IMG/VR virus record: IMGVR_UViG_3300008738_000029
Coordinates: 1 to 21,109 of that record
Source of the DNA: a virus
DNA length: 21,109 bases
Strand: one strand, 5' to 3'
Positions 6,300 to 14,042 of this stretch are shown piece by piece. Each line of letters starts with the position of its first letter. The first letter of the stretch is position 1. The notes under the pieces were generated by a model. That model saw nothing but the letters and a program-made list of their open reading frames with translations, did no database searches and had not been told where the DNA came from. A program made the position numbers and the translations under genes.

Positions 6300-7214
6300 T
6301 TAAGCTCCTGTGGAACCAAAATAGCCACGCCAATCAGACCAGCCGAAAGAATATCTTTCTCTAGCTTTATAGCGTAGGTTACCTGTATCGAAATCAGGCT
6401 CCATTTTAGTTGACAAAGGTGCTCTCACAAAATGCTTTGCTCCGTTTGGAACATCTGTTTTTAAGAACCAACGATCTGCATCGGAGAATCTCTTATTTAC
6501 AAAATAACCATTAGGAACTAATCCTTGATGATTAACAGCATTTATATCGTTATCAGCAGTACCCACTCTGTATGGACTGTTCAAAATACGATCAGCAGCA
6601 AATTGTTCTCCGGGTGCAATGTGTAATGAAACAGCATTGGAACCGATCAAAATGTTTCTGTCGTCTTTACATGTTTGTACTGAAACAAGCCCTGATTCCA
6701 GAGAAGCTTCAGACAAATCAACAGTACCACCAGAACCTATAAGGTTACTTTGTGTACCACCACCAACGATTGGGTGGGCTGCACTACAGAGTTCTACACC
6801 ATCACCACCAGCATAAGAGCTGTTGAATGAATTATTAAATACATCAGCACCTTTTACCTGTTTAGTGTTACCCATTGCACGTGCTAAACCTTTTGCACGA
6901 AGTTTAGAGAATGTATCATAAAGATTATCCTCCATAGCTTCTTCAGTAACACTGAATGCTAGTGCAATAGTTTCAGCTGTGTAACGAGCTGTGTATGACT
7001 CCTGTGCGTTGTCATATGTTACGGCAGCACCTTCATATTTTACAGGTGCTGATCCAAAACCTGTGAAGAGAACTTCTTCTTCAAAGGCACGATCTGAGTT
7101 TTCAGTCTCAAAAAGAGGTGTCAACTCATCAGCAACTTCTCCATACTCCATACCAAAAATAGCATTAAGTCCGGGAACAAGTTGCTTAGCAATACTAGCT
7201 CTATTTATAGCCAT
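6300..7214 (-). CDS. Major capsid protein (304 aa)
   Basis: The sequence has the order of motifs seen in a large group of HK97-fold capsid proteins related to Mu gpT: an N-terminal QLVPGLNAIFGMEY, then SDRAFEEEVLFTGFGSAPVKYEGAAVTYD, RYTAETIALAFSVTEEAMEDNLYD, KGADVFNNSFNSSYAGGDG, CSAAHPI and SPYRVGTADNDINA. Length fits the group (about 300 residues). AAGGAA lies six bases before the ATG. It follows the decoration-like gene and scaffold and is followed by a strong hairpin, consistent with a highly expressed message. No separate N-terminal scaffold domain is present, in keeping with the separate scaffold gene. Confidence 0.93.
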   Translation of the reverse strand: MAINRASIAKQLVPGLNAIFGMEYGEVADELTPLFETENSDRAFEEEVLFTGFGSAPVKYEGAAVTYDNAQESYTARYTAETIALAFSVTEEAMEDNLYDTFSKLRAKGLARAMGNTKQVKGADVFNNSFNSSYAGGDGVELCSAAHPIVGGGTQSNLIGSGGTVDLSEASLESGLVSVQTCKDDRNILIGSNAVSLHIAPGEQFAADRILNSPYRVGTADNDINAVNHQGLVPNGYFVNKRFSDADRWFLKTDVPNGAKHFVRAPLSTKMEPDFDTGNLRYKARERYSFGWSDWRGYFGSTGA

Positions 7215-7232
7215 TGTTATTCCTTTCCTATA

Positions 7233-7802
7233 CTAAGTTGTAGTTGTTATACGGAGCTGATGATGGATTAATTCCACCTCAACAATCGGATAAGCACTTG
7301 TTATAGAGTTACCCGGTTCTTTTTTAAGTCCGAGAGGACGCACTAAAGCTGCTGCAGTTTGCACAGCACTAGCTGCATCCAATCCCATATCAGATCTTTT
7401 AGTAAAGGTATTACCCCCAGTGTTTGTCACTTCAAAGTTATATTGCATAATTTCGCCTTGAGTAACAGAACCATCAGCTTGTAGATAGAATGTAGCAAAC
7501 GGATCATCTACGACATATGCTCTTGCATTTGTTGCAGAAGTTCCAGTGGGCCAGTAACCTGACCACTTTGGTTCGCCATCAGCTTCATAACGACAGCCCA
7601 TGAATACACCCATAGGAGGAACGCTACCATCAAATGCTGGCAATAAGCTCACGTATCCATCTTGAACATGAACTAAATCCCCAGTAAAAATGCTAGGAGC
7701 ACAACCAGTTTTAATATCATACTGATTAGTACCAGTAGAATTAGAACCACTTCCCCATTTACGAGCAGGAGTAAAACCATTTAACGATTTAGTATCAGAC
7801 AT
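7233..7802 (-). CDS. Probable capsid decoration protein (189 aa)
   Basis: Opens SLNGFTPARKWGSGSNSTGTNQYDI, continues IFTGDLVHVQDGY, PPMGVFMGCRYEADGEPKWSGYWPTGTSATNARAYVVDDPFATFYLQ, a pattern I recognise from the protein encoded directly before the capsid gene in many marine phages. It is beta-rich and lacks Cys-based or catalytic motifs. The upstream GGGAGA is a good ribosome site. Its place immediately before the major capsid gene, with only an 18-nt gap, supports a head-surface or head-stabilising role, which remains inferred. Confidence 0.75.
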   Translation of the reverse strand: MSDTKSLNGFTPARKWGSGSNSTGTNQYDIKTGCAPSIFTGDLVHVQDGYVSLLPAFDGSVPPMGVFMGCRYEADGEPKWSGYWPTGTSATNARAYVVDDPFATFYLQADGSVTQGEIMQYNFEVTNTGGNTFTKRSDMGLDAASAVQTAAALVRPLGLKKEPGNSITSAYPIVEVELIHHQLRITTTT

Positions 7803-7841
7803 ACCAAAATCTCCCTTTATGGTTTAGTTATAAAAATGTGA

Positions 7842-8327
7842 CTAAGATTGGAACTTAGGTTGCCTACCTTTTGTCACGCTACTTTTGCTTTGATTTGAAA
7901 TAGGCATTCGAGAATCATTTTGAGACATTAACTGCTGATTTACAGCATCTATCATGCCTTTACTCTTATTCGCATAATACGCATTTCTGGAATCTGCTTG
8001 TCCTTGAGGCATCTTGGCAAGGGCGACATCCCCTCTGACAACACAATTTTCATAGCGTCCATTGTCCATCACGACAGACGATGCTAACATTTCAGGAACT
8101 TCACTAGGTTCTATGAATACCCATCCTTGTTGTTGTTTAGCTCCCACATTCTTATAGTCATCTTCACCCTTTAAAGAGATTCGTATCCAACGTAAAGCCA
8201 TTCCTTGGCTCTTAAAGCGTTCAACGACTGAATCTGGAATATCTAACCAATTAGGTTCTGTATATTCAAAGTCTTTAGTCTGTTCTTCTCGTGTTTCTGC
8301 ACTACGTGATTTTAGTTTAGTTTTCAT
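7842..8327 (-). CDS. Conserved head-region protein of unknown function (161 aa)
   Basis: The core reads MALRWIRISLKGEDDYKNVGAKQQQGWVFIEPSEVPEM then RGDVALAKMPQGQADSRNAYYANK, a combination seen between scaffold and capsid genes in related phages. The C-terminal 40 residues are polar and low in complexity. AGGAGG precedes the ATG. With scaffold 9 nt upstream and decoration protein 39 nt downstream, it belongs to the head assembly set, but its specific role is not known. Confidence 0.7.
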   Translation of the reverse strand: MKTKLKSRSAETREEQTKDFEYTEPNWLDIPDSVVERFKSQGMALRWIRISLKGEDDYKNVGAKQQQGWVFIEPSEVPEMLASSVVMDNGRYENCVVRGDVALAKMPQGQADSRNAYYANKSKGMIDAVNQQLMSQNDSRMPISNQSKSSVTKGRQPKFQS

Positions 8328-8336
8328 AACACCCTC

Positions 8337-9317
8337 CTACCCACGATCTATTGTTGTGTATTCGCTAGAAGATTCTGCTTTGACCTTCTCAGCTGCATAC
8401 TTCTCAAGTGGTATATTCCATTTCTTGGCTAACTTAACATCATCTTGAGTTAATTTAACTTTTGATTTGGACTTGGGCTGGCTTCGTGATTGTCCTGCCA
8501 CAACTTGAGGAGTCTTCTTTTTCGGCTGACTCTCTCCGAACTTATGAGGAAAACTGTCTCGCATACGCTTGTCAACTTCTTCATAAAACTCATTTGAGCT
8601 TGGATCATATCCTTCTTGCTTCAGTTGCATATCAATAGCTAATGCTGAAGCAGTCATTACTTGATCAGATCCAAACCATGTATTCTCTTTTTTTCTACTC
8701 CACTCTACAGCTCTTGGATCAAATTCCTGTGTTGGCTGTGTTTGTTCCTGTGTAGTAGGTTGCTTTGGAGCAGCATCAATTTCTTTTTTAACTTTTTCCA
8801 AAGCACTTTTATTATCACTTACTTTACTCAAATCAACTTGTGCTTTTGACATAACTTCTTGAGCTTTCAGCATCTGTTCTTTATTACCACTATCATAGGC
8901 ATCTAAATAACTTTGCTTTGCCATTTCAAGTTGTTGAGTTAAAATCTTTTCATTAGTATTTATAGAACCTTCACGTAATTCTATATTACCTTTTGTAAAC
9001 TCATTTAGTCTTTGTTCAAGTTTAGCAGTTTCTGCATTTTTTATTGCCAAAGCTTCTTCAGCTTCTTTACGTCTACGAGTTAATTCGTTAATACGTCTTT
9101 GTGCTTCTTTGCCTAACTCTTCTAATCGTATTTCTTTTTCTTCTTTAGTTTCTTTTGGAGCAGGTTCAGTTTCAGATTCAGATTCTTGTACTTCTTCTGT
9201 AGCTTTAACTTCTTCTTCTACTTCATAATCAACTTTATCTTTTTTTTCTTTACTTGCTTTTTTAGAAGTATCTATTTCTACTTCTTCAAAAGCTGCTTCG
9301 GTTTCTTCTTCTGCCAT
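8337..9317 (-). CDS. Scaffolding protein (326 aa)
   Basis: The first 85 residues are very acidic and disordered-looking. They are followed by a long Glu/Lys/Arg helix (about 85-170) of coiled-coil type, a Gln/Pro linker, and a C-terminal segment with basic clusters (QPKKKTPQVVAGQSRSQPKSKSKVKL). Acidic, helical proteins with a basic C-terminus directly upstream of the capsid gene are typical phage scaffolds, which guide procapsid assembly and are lost on maturation. The chosen ATG at 9317 has GGAGG five bases before it. An upstream in-frame TTG at 9341 has no such site. Confidence 0.85.
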   Translation of the reverse strand: MAEEETEAAFEEVEIDTSKKASKEKKDKVDYEVEEEVKATEEVQESESETEPAPKETKEEKEIRLEELGKEAQRRINELTRRRKEAEEALAIKNAETAKLEQRLNEFTKGNIELREGSINTNEKILTQQLEMAKQSYLDAYDSGNKEQMLKAQEVMSKAQVDLSKVSDNKSALEKVKKEIDAAPKQPTTQEQTQPTQEFDPRAVEWSRKKENTWFGSDQVMTASALAIDMQLKQEGYDPSSNEFYEEVDKRMRDSFPHKFGESQPKKKTPQVVAGQSRSQPKSKSKVKLTQDDVKLAKKWNIPLEKYAAEKVKAESSSEYTTIDRG

Positions 9318-9363
9318 TTCTACCTCCATAGTTTGCGACAACTAAGATTTAACGCTTGTTATA

Positions 9364-9380
9364 ATTTATATCATATAAAT
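9364..9380. promoter_or_regulatory. 17-bp perfect palindrome upstream of the scaffold gene
   Basis: ATTTATAT and ATATAAAT flank a single central base, in the gap between the co-chaperonin stop (9386) and the scaffold start (9317). It is entirely AT. It could be an operator or part of a promoter for the head genes, or simply an AT-rich chance palindrome. Confidence 0.35.
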
Positions 9381-9385
9381 ACTAC

Positions 9386-9802
9386 TTAAGCAACTAAGTT
9401 TGCTGTAGTATCTAATAATGCAGGATTATCAACTGTCATTAATACTTGATCATCAAAAATTAAAAGCATCTTTACACCTTGATAAACAAATTTAGTTCCA
9501 GTTAATTTACCATAACATACAAAATCTCCTACTTTACACCAAGCTCCATTTGGAAATTTTTCAGTATCAGCATATGCTAAATCACCTACTTTAATAACAC
9601 GTCCTACAGTAGTAAGATAAGCTATATCATCTTTAAGTTTATCAGGAATTATTATTCCTCCTTTAGATTTTTCTTTAGCTGAAACTGGTCTTATTAGTAA
9701 ATGAAATCCGGGAATATGTGGTAACTCTTTAGGATCAGAAGTATTATTATCTGTTATCCATGAATCATTTGTTATTCCTTTTCCCAAGTTAGGGTGTTGC
9801 AT
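9386..9802 (-). CDS. GroES-like co-chaperonin (138 aa)
   Basis: From residue 31 the sequence follows the Cpn10 fold: PGFHLLIRPV, then a mobile loop EKSKGGIIIPDK (about 44-55) with the hydrophobic III tripeptide that binds GroEL, then VGRVIKVGD, CKVGDFVCYG and LLIFDDQVLMTV. GroES normally has about 95 residues. Here there is a polar N-terminal extension of about 30 residues and an insertion around 75-88. Phage co-chaperonins such as T4 gp31 replace host GroES in folding the capsid protein. The location next to scaffold and capsid genes fits that use. The start shares one base with the stop of the 112-aa gene. GAGAG acts as ribosome site. Confidence 0.9.
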   Translation of the reverse strand: MQHPNLGKGITNDSWITDNNTSDPKELPHIPGFHLLIRPVSAKEKSKGGIIIPDKLKDDIAYLTTVGRVIKVGDLAYADTEKFPNGAWCKVGDFVCYGKLTGTKFVYQGVKMLLIFDDQVLMTVDNPALLDTTANLVA

Positions 9803-10140
9803 TATATCTCTCTACCTTTCTGTTGTTGCCATTCAATATCATTTTGATCTGGTATTAACTTTTTATCAATGTCAGGAGAAATATTCCAATCTGAACCATC
9901 TTCAGGGGTTCTATCAGTTACATCACATCCTGCATATTGAATTGTAAGATCTTCTGGTATTGATTGTTCAAAATCAATAATATCATCAAAGTATGGACCC
10001 ACTTGAGTTTGAAACATATGGGTTAACATTTTTTGACAAAAATCTGCACTTATATCTTTTTTATAAGGGGTACTTTCAAATTTTGTACAATCACCTTGAA
10101 AGCAGACAACCATAATTGCTGCATAAAAGATAGTGGGCAT
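9802..10140 (-). CDS. Cys-containing protein with hydrophobic N-terminus (112 aa)
   Basis: Starts MPTIFYAAIMVVCFQGDCTKFE, a short hydrophobic start followed by Cys13, Cys18, Cys34 and a later Cys in YAGCDVTD. Small proteins with a YAAIMVVC-like start and paired cysteines occur in marine phages; their role is unknown. The N-terminus is too short and uncharged to be a confident signal peptide. It is linked by 1-nt overlaps to the lipoprotein gene upstream and to the co-chaperonin gene downstream. Confidence 0.65.
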   Translation of the reverse strand: MPTIFYAAIMVVCFQGDCTKFESTPYKKDISADFCQKMLTHMFQTQVGPYFDDIIDFEQSIPEDLTIQYAGCDVTDRTPEDGSDWNISPDIDKKLIPDQNDIEWQQQKGREI

Positions 10141-10286
10141 TACTTACATGTGCCTTGTTCTGAACATGCACTTGTAGTTTTCACTATCGGTTTTTGTACT
10201 TCTTTTGTAGTTTCAATCGGTAATTCGTGTTGAGTACTACAAGCTGCTATAAAAGACATAGCAAATATTAATATAAGTATTTTCAT
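10140..10286 (-). CDS. Very short lipoprotein (48 aa)
   Basis: The frame encodes MKILILIFAMSFIAACSTQ at its start: Lys2, a hydrophobic stretch and the lipobox I-A-A-C with Cys16 as the lipidated residue, leaving a mature peptide of 33 residues with two more Cys near its end. The start ATG shares one base with the stop of the 109-aa TM gene, and its own stop shares one base with the next ATG, which strongly supports it as a real gene. Pairing with the membrane protein upstream invites comparison with two-part spanins (Rz1-like outer-membrane part), but the peptide is short and not Pro-rich. A superinfection-exclusion lipoprotein is another option. Confidence 0.8.
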   Translation of the reverse strand: MKILILIFAMSFIAACSTQHELPIETTKEVQKPIVKTTSACSEQGTCK

Positions 10287-10615
10287 TAGAATTTAAACTC
10301 CTGTTCAAAGAAGATAACACCATCATCATCAGGGTTCATTTCAAATTGATTTAAATCTTTACCAACTTGTCTATCCCATCCAACTCTAAAAGTATCGCCA
10401 CTTCTTTGTTTATATTTTCCAAACAATCTTAGTTTAGATTTTTCATCTTCATCCATATCAAAGTAATATCTATATCCAGCTGACCAACCGGGTAAAGTAC
10501 TATACCCTGTATCATTAGCTTCAGCCTCTGTAGAAGGCTTCATAAAAATAGATCCACCAATTATTATTCCAGCAATTATTATAATTGCTATCCAAAACAT
10601 TTTACTCATCAGCAT
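10286..10615 (-). CDS. Membrane-anchored protein with periplasmic domain (109 aa)
   Basis: Residues about 7-25 (FWIAIIIIAGIIIGGSIFM) form one membrane span. The remaining 80 residues are polar with alternating patterns (YRYYFDMDE, LRLFGKYK, DTFRVGWDRQ, GVIFFEQEFKF) suggesting beta structure rather than a coiled coil. The start overlaps the 62-aa gene by 14 nt. In-frame ATG codons at 10609 and 10600 are alternatives. Together with the adjacent lipoprotein gene it could form an envelope-disruption pair, but the absence of a coiled coil argues against a standard Rz protein. I do not recognise the family. Confidence 0.65.
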   Translation of the reverse strand: MLMSKMFWIAIIIIAGIIIGGSIFMKPSTEAEANDTGYSTLPGWSAGYRYYFDMDEDEKSKLRLFGKYKQRSGDTFRVGWDRQVGKDLNQFEMNPDDDGVIFFEQEFKF

Positions 10616-10790
10616 CCATCCTTTTGTTATAAGTACTAATCAATTTTTCTTGACACCAATCAATTCCACTAATAGAACCAACTAACTGCCTATAATGGTT
10701 ATAGTCCTCTATTGATCCTGATGCAAGCATTTCTTTTAGGCGTTCTTTCTCTTCCTTGAAAGAATCCTTAATTTCTGTCATAAAATCCAT
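10602..10790 (-). CDS. Small helical protein of unknown function (62 aa)
   Basis: A charged helical protein (IKDSFKEEKERLKEMLASGSIEDYNHYRQLVGSISGIDWCQEKL). Short proteins of this pattern, with LxxGSxxxYxxYxxLVGxIxGLD, are frequent next to portal genes in related phages but have no known role. The ATG follows directly on the stop of the 45-aa gene with no gap. The ribosome site is weak, so coupled translation is likely. Confidence 0.65.
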   Translation of the reverse strand: MDFMTEIKDSFKEEKERLKEMLASGSIEDYNHYRQLVGSISGIDWCQEKLISTYNKRMDADE

Positions 10791-10928
10791 TTAAACCTTT
10801 TTCCTTCTGCTCCGTCTGGCGTTATCCAATGCAATGGCAATAGCTTGTTTCTTTTTATAACCTGCACCTTTTAACTCTTTAATGTTGCTGGAAATTACTT
10901 TTTTACTTTTTCCTTTTTTTAGTGGCAT
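10791..10928 (-). CDS. Tiny basic protein MPLKKG... (45 aa)
   Basis: A 45-codon frame starts at 10928 inside the last 26 bases of the portal gene, with GGAG eight bases upstream. It encodes a very basic peptide whose core YKKKQAIAIALDNARRS matches the KQAIAIAL core of small phage and bacterial proteins of the DUF6496 kind. The stop abuts the next ATG. Its role is not known; charge and location suggest nucleic-acid binding or virion packing. Confidence 0.75.
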   Translation of the reverse strand: MPLKKGKSKKVISSNIKELKGAGYKKKQAIAIALDNARRSRRKKV

Positions 10929-13344
10929 TTTTATTTTCTCCTTCTGCTACCTTAAGGAATGTATCAATCGCTTTATTAGCTTGACGTTCATCAATACTCG
11001 AATCAAGTTTCTCTGCATCAAGAGCTATACGAGCTGCAAGTTCCATACTCTTCGCTGCTCCCTCTTTATCTTTCAGAGCAAGCTTACCAGCTTCAGTCAT
11101 AGCTTTAACAGCAAGTTCATCTTCTTTAAGATCAACTTCACGATTTCTAATAGCAAGTTCTGATACATCTTTCACTGCTTCAACATTTGCTTTTTGTTCG
11201 TCAAGTTCTATTCTTTGTTGTTCATTCATTAACATCTGTTGTTCAGGTGACATTGCTGCTGCTTGATTAGCATTAGCTTGTGCAATTTCTTCAGCTGCTT
11301 CTGCCATAACAAGTTCCATTGTTTGTGGATCATTTGCTACACCACTTGCTTCAACTACTCCACCTAACTGTTCTTGATAACGTAATAAAATATGTTCACG
11401 TATATTAGCTTCTAAAATAGGTACACCCATTTTCATTAAAGGATTTTTCCCAACTAAAGGATCTTGTAAAAATGCAGTCTTGAAGCGAATATGAGCAGTA
11501 TGATCTTGACCGGGATATGCTTTAATTGGCAATCCTTGAGAGATAGCTAATATATCATCCATTGGATTTCTAGGTTCTGGTTTAGGTTCTGGAGGTAATA
11601 CTTGTTCCAGATTTGGAAAGTTCGCTGCTGAAAGAACTTCATGATACAATGCTCTCATGTTAAACATTCCCGGAGGAGTTTGCTGTGCCAAAGACAAAGC
11701 CATTTGACTTAGTGCTGCTCTATGTGCACTACTTGGAATATTAGGATCAGAGACAGGTGATACATCAACACGTCCATCAAAATCCATTTTCATAATTGAT
11801 TGTTGTCCACCTATAACTTCATATGGATAATTTTCTGGTAAGAAGTCATAATTAATTTGTGCTAATAATTGGAACTCATCTTTTTGTGATTTATGTAATC
11901 GTTTATGAATAGCTGTGAAAAATCTGGATGATGCTTCCAAGAGAGCCATTGTTGTTCCAACAGGTCCATAATTAGTAGATTCAGATAAAACTTGTTCAGT
12001 AGAATCAGCAAATTTTTGTCCAGCACCTACTACAAAATTTAACATTTCCATTAGAGTTCTGGATGGTTCTTTATAAGGTAATGGAATAATAGCTTTTGAA
12101 AGATCTATACCTGTAGCTTCAACTTCTTTAAATTCACCCGGAGCTATAGGAGCATTATCACCAACCATACGTACTCCTCTGGCTTTAAATCCACCGGGTA
12201 GATTAGCAAATTGTCCAGCATCCACTAATGATCTCATTGCAGTTGTTGCTGTCATAGTAAGATTACCAAGGAAGTGGATAAGTCCTAATCCATAAAAACC
12301 AAATCCGGGTACATATTTATAGTGGGTAAAGTGTAATTTCTTTTGGAACTTAGGATCATTCTCATCATAATTTCTACGAATACATAAGACTGTTCTTGAT
12401 TCCTGTTCCACAGTTACTACATATGGTAAGGCTACTGAATCTTCTTCATCATCAAGATTTAAATAGCAATGTTGTTCTAGTAAAGTATATTGAGGATCAG
12501 TTGAATCTACTTGAGTAAATCCCATGATCTCATCTATCTTTGAACCCATAGTTGTTTGTTCAGGAGTTCCTGCTTCTGGTAACTCTACATCAGCATACAT
12601 TCCACTATCTATATCTCTACGCATATCATTAGGTGATCTATAGATAAGATGTGTATAACGATCAGCTCTTCTAAGATCTGTTGCATAATATGAGACATAG
12701 AATTGATCTACTGGTATAAATTCTGATACAGGACGTTCCAGAGCCATATCATAATATATCTTTTTAAATGATGATCCTACCAGAGGTAGATGAAAAAGCA
12801 TTCTTTCAAATTCATCAAAGTATTCAGGCATTTGATCAGTCAACTGGTAATTCATATATTGTTTTACACGCTGTGCTTGTAGCTCACGTTCTGGTGTAAC
12901 TTTACCTAAGATGGCTGTTTTAACTGGACCTCCTGAAGGAAAGAGTTCTTGTGATGCCTTGGATTGAAACTTAACAGCTGACTCAATCAAGAGGGGGTGA
13001 ACTGCAGTACATGCTCCTTCAAAAGGTTCATTCGTTTCTTGGAGTTTTAAACCAAGAAGATCAAAACCTCGTTCAAATGTTTCTTCCCATTCTTCTCTGG
13101 AATCTTTATCTGTTTTAAATCCTTCTATAACTTCATTGGCAATCTCTTTTAATTTCTCATCATCACATTCTGAAACAAGATTAGCATAATGTTCACTTTC
13201 CATTGGTGCTATTGTTATTTCTTCTTCACCTTCGATTTCTATTTCAATCCCATCTGGAGCAGTAACAGCTTCTACTTTTTCTTCAAACTCATCTAACTCT
13301 ACTGCTTCTTTGCTACCTTCAAAGGGATTTCTTTCTACAGCCAT
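10903..13344 (-). CDS. Portal protein (813 aa)
   Basis: A large protein whose first half has the portal pattern: an acidic N-terminus, FEGACTAVHPLLIESAVKFQSKASQELFP, QLTDQMPEYFDEFERMLFHLPLVGSSFKKIYYD, and RRADRYTHLIYRS. A long helical C-terminal part (about 690-813, rich in Glu, Ala, Lys) resembles the barrel or crown helices of P22-type portals. The dodecameric portal is the DNA entry vertex and binds the terminase. Length is somewhat above the P22 portal (about 725). The start shares one base with the stop of the lysozyme-like gene. Its end overlaps the 45-aa gene. Placement after the large terminase is classical. Confidence 0.9.
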   Translation of the reverse strand: MAVERNPFEGSKEAVELDEFEEKVEAVTAPDGIEIEIEGEEEITIAPMESEHYANLVSECDDEKLKEIANEVIEGFKTDKDSREEWEETFERGFDLLGLKLQETNEPFEGACTAVHPLLIESAVKFQSKASQELFPSGGPVKTAILGKVTPERELQAQRVKQYMNYQLTDQMPEYFDEFERMLFHLPLVGSSFKKIYYDMALERPVSEFIPVDQFYVSYYATDLRRADRYTHLIYRSPNDMRRDIDSGMYADVELPEAGTPEQTTMGSKIDEIMGFTQVDSTDPQYTLLEQHCYLNLDDEEDSVALPYVVTVEQESRTVLCIRRNYDENDPKFQKKLHFTHYKYVPGFGFYGLGLIHFLGNLTMTATTAMRSLVDAGQFANLPGGFKARGVRMVGDNAPIAPGEFKEVEATGIDLSKAIIPLPYKEPSRTLMEMLNFVVGAGQKFADSTEQVLSESTNYGPVGTTMALLEASSRFFTAIHKRLHKSQKDEFQLLAQINYDFLPENYPYEVIGGQQSIMKMDFDGRVDVSPVSDPNIPSSAHRAALSQMALSLAQQTPPGMFNMRALYHEVLSAANFPNLEQVLPPEPKPEPRNPMDDILAISQGLPIKAYPGQDHTAHIRFKTAFLQDPLVGKNPLMKMGVPILEANIREHILLRYQEQLGGVVEASGVANDPQTMELVMAEAAEEIAQANANQAAAMSPEQQMLMNEQQRIELDEQKANVEAVKDVSELAIRNREVDLKEDELAVKAMTEAGKLALKDKEGAAKSMELAARIALDAEKLDSSIDERQANKAIDTFLKVAEGENKNATKKRKK

Positions 13345-14042
13345 TATATTATCCTCTGTTTATTATAATTATTATATGGGTTACGCATAACCATACCACC
13401 AGCTGCGTTACCACTTAAAATTCTATTTACTCTATCAATAGTAGCTTCATCAGGATTAGTATGCCACTTATTTAAGTAGAGTTCTTTAAAAGCATCTATA
13501 TCTCTACTCTCTATAATTCTTTTAATTAATGCATCAGATCCTTCTCTTTCAAAAATATCAGCAAAAAATATTTCTCTTTGTTGATCTCTATCTAATTCTG
13601 TAGGATTACCATGTTTCTTTGCTTCATATAACCAAGCAGGAGGTTCATATCCTGAATCCTCATAATTATTTATAGCTCTGTTTATTGCTGTTATAAAAGC
13701 TGGTTGTCCTTCTTTAGGATTAGTCAACCACTGATATTCTCCTTTAGCAGAAGATTCTGGACCTTGATACTCAGCGTCAGGATTATTACCACTTTCTATT
13801 TTTCCTATAGTATCAGCCATCCAGTTTAAATTAGCAAGTGAATCTTCTCCTTGTGTATCTAGACCTCTTCCTTGTGCACGAGAAAATACTGTATCAGTTA
13901 TAGAAGGAGTATAATCTTCTTCTACTGCAATTTTTTCAACTACACTATCAGGAGTTATTATAGCTTCTTCTTCTTCTATTACTGTTTCTTGAGGACCAAA
14001 ACCCAATCTATTCCATAAACCTACTAATCCAGAAAAATCCAT
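13344..14042 (-). CDS. Lysozyme/transglycosylase-like protein (232 aa)
   Basis: Residues 79-105 read IGKIESGNNPDAE...SSAKGEYQW: a Glu (E83) in an IESGN context followed by S-x-A-x-G-x-Y-Q is the signature of lysozyme-like muralytic folds (SLT and goose-lysozyme type). The N-terminal 70 residues are acidic and lack a signal peptide. The C-terminus AAGGMVMRNPYNNY carries the GG-hydrophobic pattern also seen in small proteins of this phage. Its place between terminase and portal, and 1-nt overlaps at both ends, suggest a virion-associated enzyme acting on peptidoglycan during entry rather than a lysis endolysin, but either is possible. Confidence 0.7.
   Translation of the reverse strand: MDFSGLVGLWNRLGFGPQETVIEEEEAIITPDSVVEKIAVEEDYTPSITDTVFSRAQGRGLDTQGEDSLANLNWMADTIGKIESGNNPDAEYQGPESSAKGEYQWLTNPKEGQPAFITAINRAINNYEDSGYEPPAWLYEAKKHGNPTELDRDQQREIFFADIFEREGSDALIKRIIESRDIDAFKELYLNKWHTNPDEATIDRVNRILSGNAAGGMVMRNPYNNYNKQRII

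Noticed and set aside
8661-9389. Plus-strand frames opposite the scaffold gene
   Set aside because: Phe-rich antisense of a Glu/Lys-rich coiled-coil gene; no ribosome sites.
10140-10615. Definite Rz/Rz1 spanin pair
   Set aside because: Gene order and membrane signals fit loosely, but the TM protein lacks a coiled coil and the lipoprotein is short and not Pro-rich, so it is kept as an option only.
10882-11163. Plus-strand frame opposite the portal end (also 14135-14365, 14504-14758 opposite the terminase)
   Set aside because: Antisense shadows of well recognised genes.
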